Source of the DNA: Streptomyces sp. RPT161
GTDB lineage: Bacteria > Actinomycetota > Actinomycetes > Streptomycetales > Streptomycetaceae
Assembly: GCF_027533845.1 (NCBI RefSeq)
Contig: NZ_JAPZVN010000005.1
Location: forward strand, 62,001-126,000
Direction of reading: 5' to 3'
DNA length: 64,000 nt
Part shown: positions 51,480-59,707 of the stretch, in pieces
Position numbering within the stretch: the stretch's first letter is position 1
Layout: the number at the start of each line of letters is the position of its first letter
Notes under the pieces: model-generated
What the model saw: only the letters and a program-made list of their open reading frames with translations
Database searches by the model: none
Told to the model about the DNA's origin: nothing
Program-made: the position numbers and the translations under genes

Positions 51480-52574
51480 GTGGCCGAAATATGGGGGCGG
51501 GCGGAACAACAGGACTTCCGCAGCCGGGTGAGAGGCTGCCTGCTCGGTGGGGCGATCGGCGACGCGCTGGGCGCCGGCATCGAGTTCGACTCGCTGGCGG
51601 CGATCCGAGCCAAGCACGGCGAGGCGGGCGTCACCGACTACGTCCCCGCCTACGGGCGGCGCGGTGCGATCACCGATGACACCCAGATGAGCCTGTTCAC
51701 CGTGGACGGGCTGATCCGCGCCCACGTCCGCCGGGACACCGGCACCTGGCATCCGCCGACGGACGTGCACCGCGCCTACCTTCGCTGGGCCGCCACCCAG
51801 GCCGACTGGGGCCCCGACGAGCGTGACGCCGACGCGGGCTGGCTGGCCCGCGAGGAGTGGCTGTACTCCCAGCGCGCCCCCGGACGCGCCTGCCTCTCCG
51901 GCCTGGGCGACGACCGGATGGGCACGCTGGCCCAGCCGAAGAACCCCGGCTCCAAGGGCTGCGGCACGGTGATGCGCTCCGCGCCGTTCGGCCTGCTGGT
52001 GGGCTGGGAGCCGGGACTGGTCTGCCAACTCGCGGTGGAGTGCGCCGCCCAGACCCACGGCCACCCCACCGGATACCTGGCGGCCGGTGCGCTCGCGGTG
52101 CTCGTGCACGCGCTGGCGCACGGCAACTCGCTGGAAGAGGCCGTACAGCAGGCCCTGACGCAACTGGCCGTCCACTCCGGCCATGAGGAGACCACACAGG
52201 CGCTGCGCGGCGCGCTGGAGGCGGCCCGTCAGGGGCCGCCATCCGCCGCGCGGGTCGAGTCGCTCGGCCAGGGCTGGACCGCCGAGGAGGCGCTGGGCAT
52301 CGGCGTGTACTGCGCGCTGGTCGCGGAGGACGTACGGCACGGGCTGCTGCTGGCCGTCAACCACTCCGGCGACAGCGACTCCACCGGTTCGATATGCGGC
52401 AACCTGCTCGGCGTACAGCACGGAGAGACGGCGCTGCCGCCCGCGTGGGTGGTGGAGTTGGAGGGGCGCGAGACGATCCTCCAACTGGCCGACGACTTCT
52501 CCATGCAGATGACGCAGGGCGCCGCCCTGACCGGCGCGAGCGCCTGGCTGAGCCGGTATCCGGTCTCCGGGTGA
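51480..52574 (+). CDS. ADP-ribosylglycohydrolase family protein
   Basis: 364 residues from GTG 51480, which has GGGGAG 7 bp upstream; GTG 51447 is the alternative. Magnesium-binding motifs of the ARH/DraG family are intact: TDDT (65-68, ITDDTQMSL) and the later GDSDS with Asp298 and Asp300 (NHSGDSDSTGSICGNLLG). It should remove ADP-ribose from proteins or small molecules. It follows fbiC by 48 bp and may share its transcript. Target unknown. Confidence 0.86.
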   Translation: MAEIWGRAEQQDFRSRVRGCLLGGAIGDALGAGIEFDSLAAIRAKHGEAGVTDYVPAYGRRGAITDDTQMSLFTVDGLIRAHVRRDTGTWHPPTDVHRAYLRWAATQADWGPDERDADAGWLAREEWLYSQRAPGRACLSGLGDDRMGTLAQPKNPGSKGCGTVMRSAPFGLLVGWEPGLVCQLAVECAAQTHGHPTGYLAAGALAVLVHALAHGNSLEEAVQQALTQLAVHSGHEETTQALRGALEAARQGPPSAARVESLGQGWTAEEALGIGVYCALVAEDVRHGLLLAVNHSGDSDSTGSICGNLLGVQHGETALPPAWVVELEGRETILQLADDFSMQMTQGAALTGASAWLSRYPVSG

Positions 52575-52581
52575 CGCCGCA

Positions 52582-52629
52582 CCCGGCCGCCCGCCCGAAC
52601 TCCCCTACGGCGACGGGCGGGTGGCCGGG
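52582..52629. terminator. Long hairpin between convergent genes
   Basis: 52582-52597 and 52614-52629 form a 16-bp GC-rich stem with one non-Watson-Crick pair. The stop codon of the symporter gene (52605) is in the loop. It can terminate both the ADP-ribosylglycohydrolase and symporter transcripts. Confidence 0.7.
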
Positions 52630-54128
52630 CGAACCGGAGCCGGTGCGTTCACCGCGCTCCCGTTGACCAGCTCGACCACCGCGTCACGCTCCGCCGTCCG
52701 CTCCGGCCGCAGCAGGCCGATCACCACGTACGACACCAGTGACACGGCCACCGGTGTCGCGATCTGCGCCTGCAACGACACCCCGGTCAGGCCGAAGTTC
52801 GTCAGCCAGAAGCCGGACAGGCCGAGCGCCCAGCTGGCCAGCGCCGCCGTCGGGCCCGAACGGCGGCAGCACCGCAGCAGGCCCATCAGCAGCGGTATGG
52901 AGATCGGCCCCACCAGGCCCGCGACCCATTTGACGACCACCGTGATGATGTCCTTGAACGTCGGTGAGTCGACCTGGGTGGCAACCGCCATCGACAGCGC
53001 CAGGAACGACACCGTGGCGATCCGGGCCGCGACCAGCCCGGTCCGTGCCGACCAGTGCCGTACCGCGCCGGAGAGCGACGGCAGGATGTCGCGGGTGCAC
53101 ACCGCCGCGATCGCGTTGGCGTCGGAGGAGCACATCGCCATGGTGTGGGAGAAGAACCCGACCACGACCAGCCCCAACAGGCCGTGCGGCAGCAGCCGTT
53201 CCGCCAGCAGCGCGTAGGCGTCGCTCGCGTCCGGCTTCCTGGCGTGCACCAGTAACGGCGCCACCCACATCGGGAAGAACAGCACCAGCGGCCACAGCAG
53301 CCACAGCGCACCGGACAGCGTCGCCGACCGGGTGGCGGCCCGGGCGCTGGTGGTGGCCATGTAGCGCTGGGCCTGGTTCCACATGCCGCCGTTGTACTCG
53401 AAGGTCTTGATGAACAGGTAGGCGAGCAGGAACGTCACGGTGTACGGCCCGGCGGTGGGATGGGTGTGCCCGGCGGGCAGCCGGTCCCACACGTTCCACA
53501 GGCCGCTGACGCCGCCGATCCTGCCCAGCGTCTCCGCGAACATCGCGACACCGGCGAGCAGTTGGATGACGAACTGCCCCAGTTCGGTGAGCGCGTCCGC
53601 CCACAGCCCGCCCACCGTGCAGTAGACGGAGGTCACCACACCGGTGACCAGGATGCCCTGGTCGAGGGAGGACCCGGTGAAGACGGACAGCAGGGTGGCG
53701 ATCGCCGCCCATTTGGCGCCGACGTCGACGATCTTCAGCAGCACCCCGGACCAGGCCAGTGCCTGCTGGGTCGGCACGTTGTAGCGGACCTTGAGGAATT
53801 CGAGCGGTGAGGCGACCCTCAGCCGCGACCGCACCCGGTTCAGCCGGGGCGCGAAGCTCCTGGCGCCGATGAGGACGCCGATGGCGATGGGGAAGGACCA
53901 GGTGAAGAACGAGGTGACGCCCAACTGGTACGAGATCCCGGCGTATCCGGTGAACATCACGGCGCTGTACCCGGACATGTGGTGCGAGATGCCGGACAGC
54001 CACCACGGCATCCTGCCCCCCGCGGTGAAGAAGTCGCTGACGTCGCCCACCTGCCGGTGCGACCACACGCCGATCGCGACCATCACGCCGAAGTACCCGA
54101 CGAGGACGGCCCAGTCGAAACCGTTCAT
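52605..54128 (-). CDS. Sodium:solute symporter (SSS family)
   Basis: 507 residues from ATG 54128 (GGAGG 4-5 bp upstream; the frame opens at 54173). About 12-13 hydrophobic segments. SSS-family features: WAVLVGYFGVMVAIGVW, ISHHMSGYSAVMFTGYAGISYQLG, and SSDANAIAAVCTRDIL near residue 335. It carries a small organic solute with Na+ at the cytoplasmic membrane. The solute is not predictable: sugars, amino acids, or carboxylates are all possible. No operator copy is near. Confidence 0.85.
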   Translation of the reverse strand: MNGFDWAVLVGYFGVMVAIGVWSHRQVGDVSDFFTAGGRMPWWLSGISHHMSGYSAVMFTGYAGISYQLGVTSFFTWSFPIAIGVLIGARSFAPRLNRVRSRLRVASPLEFLKVRYNVPTQQALAWSGVLLKIVDVGAKWAAIATLLSVFTGSSLDQGILVTGVVTSVYCTVGGLWADALTELGQFVIQLLAGVAMFAETLGRIGGVSGLWNVWDRLPAGHTHPTAGPYTVTFLLAYLFIKTFEYNGGMWNQAQRYMATTSARAATRSATLSGALWLLWPLVLFFPMWVAPLLVHARKPDASDAYALLAERLLPHGLLGLVVVGFFSHTMAMCSSDANAIAAVCTRDILPSLSGAVRHWSARTGLVAARIATVSFLALSMAVATQVDSPTFKDIITVVVKWVAGLVGPISIPLLMGLLRCCRRSGPTAALASWALGLSGFWLTNFGLTGVSLQAQIATPVAVSLVSYVVIGLLRPERTAERDAVVELVNGSAVNAPAPVRPATRPSP

Positions 54129-54512
54129 GCCCCCTCCAGGGGTCCGTCTTGTGAACACCAGAGCTGTGCACAAGGAACACGAACGCGCTTCGCAGGAGCG
54201 GGACTTGCGGGGGATTCAAACCGCGATCGGGTGGCCGGTCAAGAGGTTGCGGTTCACGGGTATGAACAACGGTCAGATCGGAGGACGAATTTACCGCCTC
54301 TTGACCTCTCTTGGCATTGTTGTGACTCGACGCGCGACGACACCATGAACGGGTGCTTCGCAGGCGCGGGACCGAACGTCCACAACAGCCAAGGCCCGTG
54401 AACAGCAACGAGCCCCCTCGGCCAGGACGGCGACCAGTCGAGAGGACTCTGGTGTTACTGCCGCACTCGCGGCGGTGTTTGTGGGGGGTTATGGCGCTGC
54501 TTCGGCCGGGTC
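54129..54512. other. 384-bp gene-free stretch
   Basis: No credible gene. It holds the symporter promoter. Near-repeats GCTTCGCAGGAGCGGGAC (about 54188) and GCTTCGCAGGCGCGGGAC (about 54354) are present, and there is a low-GC patch around 54280-54330. A tiny frame of 18 codons at 54344 has no ribosome site and is not called. Confidence 0.45.
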
Positions 54513-54731
54513 TCAGCCGAGGTCGAACGCGCCCGCCTCCACGCCGGCGATGAAAGTCGCCCAGGAGTCCGAGGAGAAGGCCAGCGAAGGCCCCTGCGGG
54601 TCCTTGGAGTCGCGCACCGCTACGGCGTGCGCCCCGGGGGTGCGCACCTCCACGCACGCGCCGTGCGCGCCGGAGTACGAGGACTTCTTCCACGCCGCCG
54701 TGATGCCGTGCGCGCTCTGCTCGTTGTTCAT
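54513..54731 (-). CDS. DUF397 protein
   Basis: 72 residues: WKKSSYSGAHGACVEVRTPGAHAVAVRDSKDPQGPSLAFSSDSWATFI is the DUF397 signature of Streptomyces. These small proteins usually lie next to an XRE/DUF5753 helix-turn-helix regulator, as here (54923-55780, 191 bp upstream on the same strand), and act as its toxin-like or anti-activator partner. Such pairs include WhiJ-type developmental regulators. The pair may control its own promoter region at about 55800-55900. Confidence 0.86.
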   Translation of the reverse strand: MNNEQSAHGITAAWKKSSYSGAHGACVEVRTPGAHAVAVRDSKDPQGPSLAFSSDSWATFIAGVEAGAFDLG

Positions 54732-54922
54732 GTCAGCTCCGAAATAGCCGAGGGGGTTGGGGAGTTGTCGACCTTGGCGACGCGGACGACGCTACTCGGC
54801 AACATCACTACCTGGAGCCGCCGTTCACTCGACCGGATGGCATCTTCCATCCACCTCTTCCGTCATCAGTGACAACGGTGTAGTCTCCGGCGCCGCAAGC
54901 GGCACCGGAGTGCTCAAGGGGC

Positions 54923-55780
54923 CTACGAGACGTATTCGCGGGCGATCCGGGCCATGAACTGCCTTGACTGCTCAGGGTTGAGTGCCAGTGCCCGCAGATG
55001 CTCGTACATCACGCAGTAGTCCTGTACGTCGGTGGGCTTCTCCAGGTACAGGTCGCTGGTCATACCCTCCAGGTAGACCACGGAGGCGTCCGACGCGTCC
55101 TCGAACTCCAGGATCGCGAACTCGCCGTACATTCCCGGATGGGCGCCGACGCCGTACGGCAGGACCTGCAACGTGACGTGTGGCATGGTGCTGCACTGCA
55201 CCAGGTGGTCCAACTGCTCGCTCATGATGCGCTCGTTGCCGGTGACCCGGCGCAGCGCCGCCTCGTCGAGCACCACCCAGAAGCGCACCGGGCTGACCGG
55301 GTCGGTGATTCGTTCCTGCCGCTTGAGCCGCACCTGGATACGTTTCTCCACCTCGGCGGCGGTGGCCTCCGGCCACATGCCCTCGATCACGGACCGCGCG
55401 TACGCCGGGGTCTGCAACAGGCCGGGGACGATCAACGAGTCGTAGACCCGCAGCGAGACGGCGTCGGTCTCCAACCCGATGTAGACGCTGTACGGGACGT
55501 CGCCGAACGCGTGCCACCAGCCCTGCTGGCGTGACTCCTTGGCCATCTGCATCAGCGAGTCCACGATGCGGTGGTCCTCAACGCCGTACACCCCGCACAG
55601 ATCGCGCACGTCACGCTGGCTGATGCTGCGGCGCCCGTTCTCCAACCGGCTGATCTTCGACTGCGACACCAGGAGCCGGGCGGCGACCTCCTCGGCCGTC
55701 ATGCCCTTCATCTCGCGGAGTTTGCGCAGCTCCGAACCCAGTCTGCGTCGCCTGACAGTGGGATTGACGTTGGACGCCAC
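54923..55780 (-). CDS. XRE-family helix-turn-helix regulator with DUF5753 domain
   Basis: 285 residues from ATG 55780. N-terminal XRE helix-turn-helix (~11-70: LGSELRKLREMKGMTAEEVAARLLVSQSKISRLENG), then the ~180-residue DUF5753 ligand-binding domain (ETDAVSLRVYDSLIVPGLLQTPAYARSVI ... VTLQVLPYGVGAHPGMYG). This is the standard WhiJ/AbaA-like regulator of Streptomyces that works with a DUF397 protein; the DUF397 gene follows at 54513. Two direct repeats of TGCTCTTGTA lie 39-72 bp upstream of the start and could be its operator. Confidence 0.87.
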   Translation of the reverse strand: MASNVNPTVRRRRLGSELRKLREMKGMTAEEVAARLLVSQSKISRLENGRRSISQRDVRDLCGVYGVEDHRIVDSLMQMAKESRQQGWWHAFGDVPYSVYIGLETDAVSLRVYDSLIVPGLLQTPAYARSVIEGMWPEATAAEVEKRIQVRLKRQERITDPVSPVRFWVVLDEAALRRVTGNERIMSEQLDHLVQCSTMPHVTLQVLPYGVGAHPGMYGEFAILEFEDASDASVVYLEGMTSDLYLEKPTDVQDYCVMYEHLRALALNPEQSRQFMARIAREYVS

Positions 55781-55818
55781 GGAACTGCACCTCCGACTGT
55801 GAACCGCACCGGCACCGC

Positions 55819-55852
55819 TGCTCTTGTAGGAGTTCAGGTACCTGCTCTTGTA
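55819..55852 (-). repeat. Direct repeats in the XRE-regulator promoter region
   Basis: TGCTCTTGTA occurs at 55819-55828 and again at 55843-55852, 24 bp apart start to start, in the 329-bp gap between the XRE gene and the GPP34 gene. A GACCGGTGTAC/GTACCGGTGTTCG pair follows nearby. Likely regulator binding sites. I see nothing else in this gap. Confidence 0.5.
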
Positions 55853-56109
55853 CGACCGGTGTACTGCCGGTCAGCAGCCTGCCACCAGAGGTCAACGCTG
55901 CGCAGAAGAACGGGAGCAATTAGCTGTGCGGTACCAGCGAAACGCGCGAGGTGGTGTACCGGTGTTCGACCGGTCACCACCCCGCGCGCTTCAGCGGCTC
56001 CCGTACCGGGTCATGGGGACGGGGGTGCGGGCCGTGCTGTTGCCCGTGGTTCTCGTCCGGTGGATTTCGGACGGCGCCACGGACTGGGCCACCTGGTCGC
56101 CCGAGGGCG

Positions 56110-56814
56110 TCAGCGGGCTCCTGCCCTGGCCATGCCGCGACTGGCGGTGCGGGCCTGTGCGGCCTGGGCGGGTGCTCGTCGCGGCTGGACCGCCACGCCG
56201 TTCTGCACGTCCATCACGGCGTGCGCCACCAAGCCGCCTATCGGGTCGTACCTGATGAGATCCCGTAGGCGCGATCGCGAGGACCGGCCCTCGTTACCGG
56301 GGTAGAGATGCTTGCCGAGCCCCACCGCGTGGGCGAGCGAGGCCAGTGCCGCGGTCCGCGGGTCCGGCGGTACGCCGGTGCGGATCGCGTTGTCCAGCCG
56401 GGCCCTGATCTCCCGGCTGACCGCGCTGTCGGTCGCCTGGTAGCGAGTCGTCGGCAGTACCCCGCACATCTGGCCCGGCACGGCATGCACCATGTCGCAC
56501 CGCTCCAAGTGCGCGAGATACGTCTGACGCAGCCCCAACCGGGGCCCGCCGATCCAGTGGACGGCGCGCACCGGGCTGCCGCGCCGGCGCAGCAGTTCCA
56601 GTGCGGTGTCCAGGGTCGGATCACCTGTCGGCCGCGGATGCACCACGGCGATACGATCCCCGTCCGGGGCTATCCGTCCTGCCAGCGCCAGCTCCACTAG
56701 CTGCGCTCCGGCCAGACCAAGGTCGAGTGACTGCGGCTGCGCCGTGGTCCCGGTGGTCGGGTCCAAGGCGAGCAGCAACAGCTCTTCCGGAATTGTTCTG
56801 CGGCTCCTGCCCAT
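56110..56814 (-). CDS. GPP34 (GOLPH3-like) phosphoprotein
   Basis: 234 residues. Start RRTIPEELLLLALDPTTGTTAQPQSLDLGLAGAQLVELALAGRI is diagnostic of the GPP34/GOLPH3 family, which binds phosphoinositide lipids in eukaryotes; the many Streptomyces copies are of unknown role, probably membrane-lipid associated. The middle (LRRRGSPVRAVHWI, LERCDMVHAVPGQMCG) and the arginine-rich tail fit the family. A single gene, no operon partner visible. Confidence 0.83.
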   Translation of the reverse strand: MGRSRRTIPEELLLLALDPTTGTTAQPQSLDLGLAGAQLVELALAGRIAPDGDRIAVVHPRPTGDPTLDTALELLRRRGSPVRAVHWIGGPRLGLRQTYLAHLERCDMVHAVPGQMCGVLPTTRYQATDSAVSREIRARLDNAIRTGVPPDPRTAALASLAHAVGLGKHLYPGNEGRSSRSRLRDLIRYDPIGGLVAHAVMDVQNGVAVQPRRAPAQAAQARTASRGMARAGAR

Positions 56815-57097
56815 CCATGCCTCCCCGCGTGGATGAATGACAGGGTGACGCCTCTCACACCGATGTGTCGAGAGTGCCTTTGCCTTATCTGCGGGAACCG
56901 GTAGGTATGTCGTTCTCGTCTAGCGGGGTGGCGGTGGCGTCGTGTGGCGTGGACCGGCCGTTCCCAACGGGTTGCGGTGGGATCGGCGGGTCTGGCGACG
57001 AGGGCGCGGGCACGCGCAGGACACTGGTCCGGGACACTGGATATCGGCAGCGGGGCGCCGGGTGAGGCGCCCCGCCTGATGTGTACGGGAGGCTTGG

Positions 57098-59590
57098 GTG
57101 GCGGGCGAATCCCCCGGCAGGGCGGAGCAGCGGCAGTCGTCGGGGGAGACGACGGAGCGTGCGGGGACAAAAGAGGACAAGGTGGACCCGAGGGTCGCGG
57201 TGCGGCAGGCCGCCGCAACTGACGGCGCCTCGGCCGAGGGTACGGGGCAGGACGGCGCCCCCGAGCCGACGATGACGATGCGGATCCGGGTGCCCGCCGG
57301 TGACGGCGCGGCCCGTTCCGCCACTGCGGTCACCGAGCGCGCCGGGCGCGAACGCCCGGCGGGTGAGTCGACCGAATCTACGGCGGATGACGTAGCGGAA
57401 CCGGACGCCGAGCACCGCTCCGGTACGTCCAACAGCGGCCGTGTGCCGACCCCGGCAGCGTCGGGCGCGAAGTCCCGGGCGGGCGGCGACTCTTCCGCCA
57501 AGCCCGAAGGGGAGTCTTCGGAGGAGCCCGAAGCGGAAGCCGATCAAGAGAAGCGTTCCGGCAGCGGCGCCGCCGCGGTCGCGTCGCGTTCGGACGCTGC
57601 CGCCAAGTCCGGTGCGGCCAGGGACGGCAAGGAGGAAACCGGCCAGTCGAAGGGCGTCTCCGCGAAGGCGTCCGCTCCGGCTGGCCCGAAGAAGGCGGCG
57701 GACGACAAGCCCGCGCCGGAGAAGACCCCGGCGAAGCCCTCGTCCGCTGACGTCCCGGCTCGGCCCTCCGAGCCCGCTACGGAGGCGGAGAAGCCCGCCC
57801 AGAAGCCCGCCTCGGAGGCGGAGAAGCCCGGGCAGCCGGAGAAGTCCGGGCAGGCCGAGAAGGCCGCCAAGCCGGACGCCGACAGGACCGGACCGGAATC
57901 CGGGGCGCAATCGCGGCGGGAGCCGAAGCAGGAGAGCCCGGAGTCCCGCTCCGGAGGGCCGTCGGCCACCACGCCCGCGGCGAAGCCCTCGGCCGCCGGG
58001 GCCACCGCCTCGTCGGCCGCGCCCGTGAAGTCGGCGGCCCCGGCTGCCGCGACGCCCGAGAAGCCCGCGTCCGCCTCCGCGAAGGCCGCCGAGGCATCCT
58101 CCGCCGAGGCCCCGGCGAAGTCTGCCCAGCCGTCGGCCAAGACCGCCCAGAGCACGGCCAAGCCCGGCGCGACGGCGCCCAGCCCGACGCAGCCGTCGGC
58201 CCAGCCCGCCCAGGCCGACGCCAAGTCCGGCGCACCGTCGGCCAAGGCCGCCCAGACGCAGGCGGACGACGGACCGGAAGCCGTGGAACGGACCAGGCAG
58301 CAGCCGTTGCCGCCCGCGCCCGGTGAACCGTTGAAGCTGCTGGCCGAGCTGACCAACACCCCGCCCCCGCCGCCGACCCTGCTGCGCTCCACGGTGCGCC
58401 GGGTGAAGATCTGGACGCCGTTGGTCGCGCTGCTCGCGATCATCTTCTGCGTGGTGCAGGCGGTGCGCCCGCTGCCCAGTCCGAAGCTGACGCTGACCAG
58501 CCCCGCCTCGTACACGTTCGGCGGCGCGGCGCCGTCCATGCCGTGGCCGACCGAGGGCCAGGCGGCGGTGGAGGTCGAAGGGCTCGGCGGCATGGGGTCG
58601 TTCGGCCCCCAGAAGCCGGTGCCCACCGCGAGCGTCGCCAAGGTCATGACGGCCTATGTCATCCTGCACGACCACCCGCTCAAGCACGGTGAGGCCGGGC
58701 CGCTGATCCCGATCGACCAGCAGGCGGCGGCGGACGTCAGCCGGGAGAACGAGTCGGTGGTCAAGGTGACCGCGGGCCAGAAGATCAGCGAGTACGAGGC
58801 GCTGGAAGCGATCATGCTTCCCTCGGCGAACAACATCGCCCGGCTGCTGGCGCGTTGGGACGGCGGTTCCGAGGCCGATTTCGTCAAGAAGATGAACTCG
58901 GCCGCCAAGGACCTCGGGATGACCAACACCACGTACACCGACCCGAGCGGCCTGGACGCCACCACGGTGAGCACCGCCGTCGACCAGATCAAGCTGGCCC
59001 GGCAGGCGATGACCAACGACGTGTTCCGGGAGATCGTGGCGAAGCCCTCGTACAAGGCGGCCAGTGGCGACACCTACCGCAACTACAACGGGCTGGTTCC
59101 GCTCAACAACACCGTCGGCATCAAGACCGGCACCAGCACCAAGGCGGGTGGCAACCTGGTCTTCGCGGCGGTCAAGCAGGTCGGCGGCACCACCCAGTTG
59201 ATCATCGGCGCGGTGATGGGCCAGTACAAGCCCTCGATCATCGACACCGTGCTGGCCGCCGGGCGGCAACTCATCATGACCGCCCAGCAGTCGCTCACCT
59301 CCGACCAGGTGATCAGGAAGGGCGATGTGGTCGGCTACGTCGACGACGGCCTCGGGGGCAGGACTCCGGTGGTCGCCACGCAGGACGTGCAGGCGGTCGG
59401 CTGGGCCGGGTTGAAGGTGGACATCGCGCTGAACGCCGGTTCGTCGGGCGTACCGCACTCGGCGAAGGCGGGCGCCACGGTGGGCACGCTGACGGTGGGC
59501 AGCGGTCCCGGTCAGGTGAAGGTTCCGGTCGCGCTGCGGTCGGACCTCAACGCGCCGTCCTTCGGCAGCAAGTTGACCCGCCTCGGCTGA
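57098..59590 (+). CDS. D-alanyl-D-alanine carboxypeptidase (PBP, S11) with long disordered cytoplasmic region
   Basis: 830 residues from GTG 57098 (GGGAGG 5 bp upstream). Residues 1 to about 435 are Ala/Lys/Pro/Glu/Ser-rich with PSA/EKP repeats and no fold; then one membrane segment (~438-457, LVALLAIIFCVV) and a peptidase S11 domain with catalytic Ser512-x-x-Lys515 (SVAK), Ser576-x-Asn578 (SAN) and Lys676-Thr-Gly (KTG). The enzyme trims the terminal D-Ala from peptidoglycan outside the membrane. Family members usually have only a short N-terminus; the long cytoplasmic arm may be a scaffold or phosphorylation target (inference). Confidence 0.87.
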   Translation: MAGESPGRAEQRQSSGETTERAGTKEDKVDPRVAVRQAAATDGASAEGTGQDGAPEPTMTMRIRVPAGDGAARSATAVTERAGRERPAGESTESTADDVAEPDAEHRSGTSNSGRVPTPAASGAKSRAGGDSSAKPEGESSEEPEAEADQEKRSGSGAAAVASRSDAAAKSGAARDGKEETGQSKGVSAKASAPAGPKKAADDKPAPEKTPAKPSSADVPARPSEPATEAEKPAQKPASEAEKPGQPEKSGQAEKAAKPDADRTGPESGAQSRREPKQESPESRSGGPSATTPAAKPSAAGATASSAAPVKSAAPAAATPEKPASASAKAAEASSAEAPAKSAQPSAKTAQSTAKPGATAPSPTQPSAQPAQADAKSGAPSAKAAQTQADDGPEAVERTRQQPLPPAPGEPLKLLAELTNTPPPPPTLLRSTVRRVKIWTPLVALLAIIFCVVQAVRPLPSPKLTLTSPASYTFGGAAPSMPWPTEGQAAVEVEGLGGMGSFGPQKPVPTASVAKVMTAYVILHDHPLKHGEAGPLIPIDQQAAADVSRENESVVKVTAGQKISEYEALEAIMLPSANNIARLLARWDGGSEADFVKKMNSAAKDLGMTNTTYTDPSGLDATTVSTAVDQIKLARQAMTNDVFREIVAKPSYKAASGDTYRNYNGLVPLNNTVGIKTGTSTKAGGNLVFAAVKQVGGTTQLIIGAVMGQYKPSIIDTVLAAGRQLIMTAQQSLTSDQVIRKGDVVGYVDDGLGGRTPVVATQDVQAVGWAGLKVDIALNAGSSGVPHSAKAGATVGTLTVGSGPGQVKVPVALRSDLNAPSFGSKLTRLG

Positions 59591-59604
59591 GGCCGAGCGG
59601 GGAG

Positions 59605-59645
59605 CACGAAGCCGCGGTCGCCCAGGAGGCGACCGCGGCTTCGTG
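59605..59645. terminator. Strong bidirectional terminator
   Basis: Perfect 18-bp inverted repeat (59605-59622 with 59628-59645), 5-nt loop CAGGA, followed by TTT. It is 15 bp after the carboxypeptidase stop and lies between this gene and convergent pgi. Confidence 0.88.
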
Positions 59646-59671
59646 TTTCGCGGCTCATCGCGGCGGCGGAG

Positions 59672-59692
59672 TTCTCCACAGGTTGTGGATAT
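59672..59692. repeat. Inverted pair of DnaA-box-like sequences
   Basis: TTCTCCACA (59672-59680) and, on the other strand, ATATCCACA (59684-59692), forming the palindrome TCCACAGGTTGTGGA. Each differs by one base from the canonical box TTATCCACA. It lies between the terminator and the pgi stop. Significance unknown. Confidence 0.4.
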
Positions 59693-59707
59693 CCGCCGGC
59701 TGCGGGG

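Noticed and set aside
54344-54400. 18-codon frame encoding MNGCFAGAGPNVHNSQGP
   Set aside because: No ribosome site, no signal peptide and no neighbour that would suggest a peptide gene.
56885-59458. 857-codon minus-strand frame opposite the carboxypeptidase
   Set aside because: Gly/Arg/Leu repeats reflecting the antisense of an Ala/Lys/Pro-rich region; no recognisable domain.
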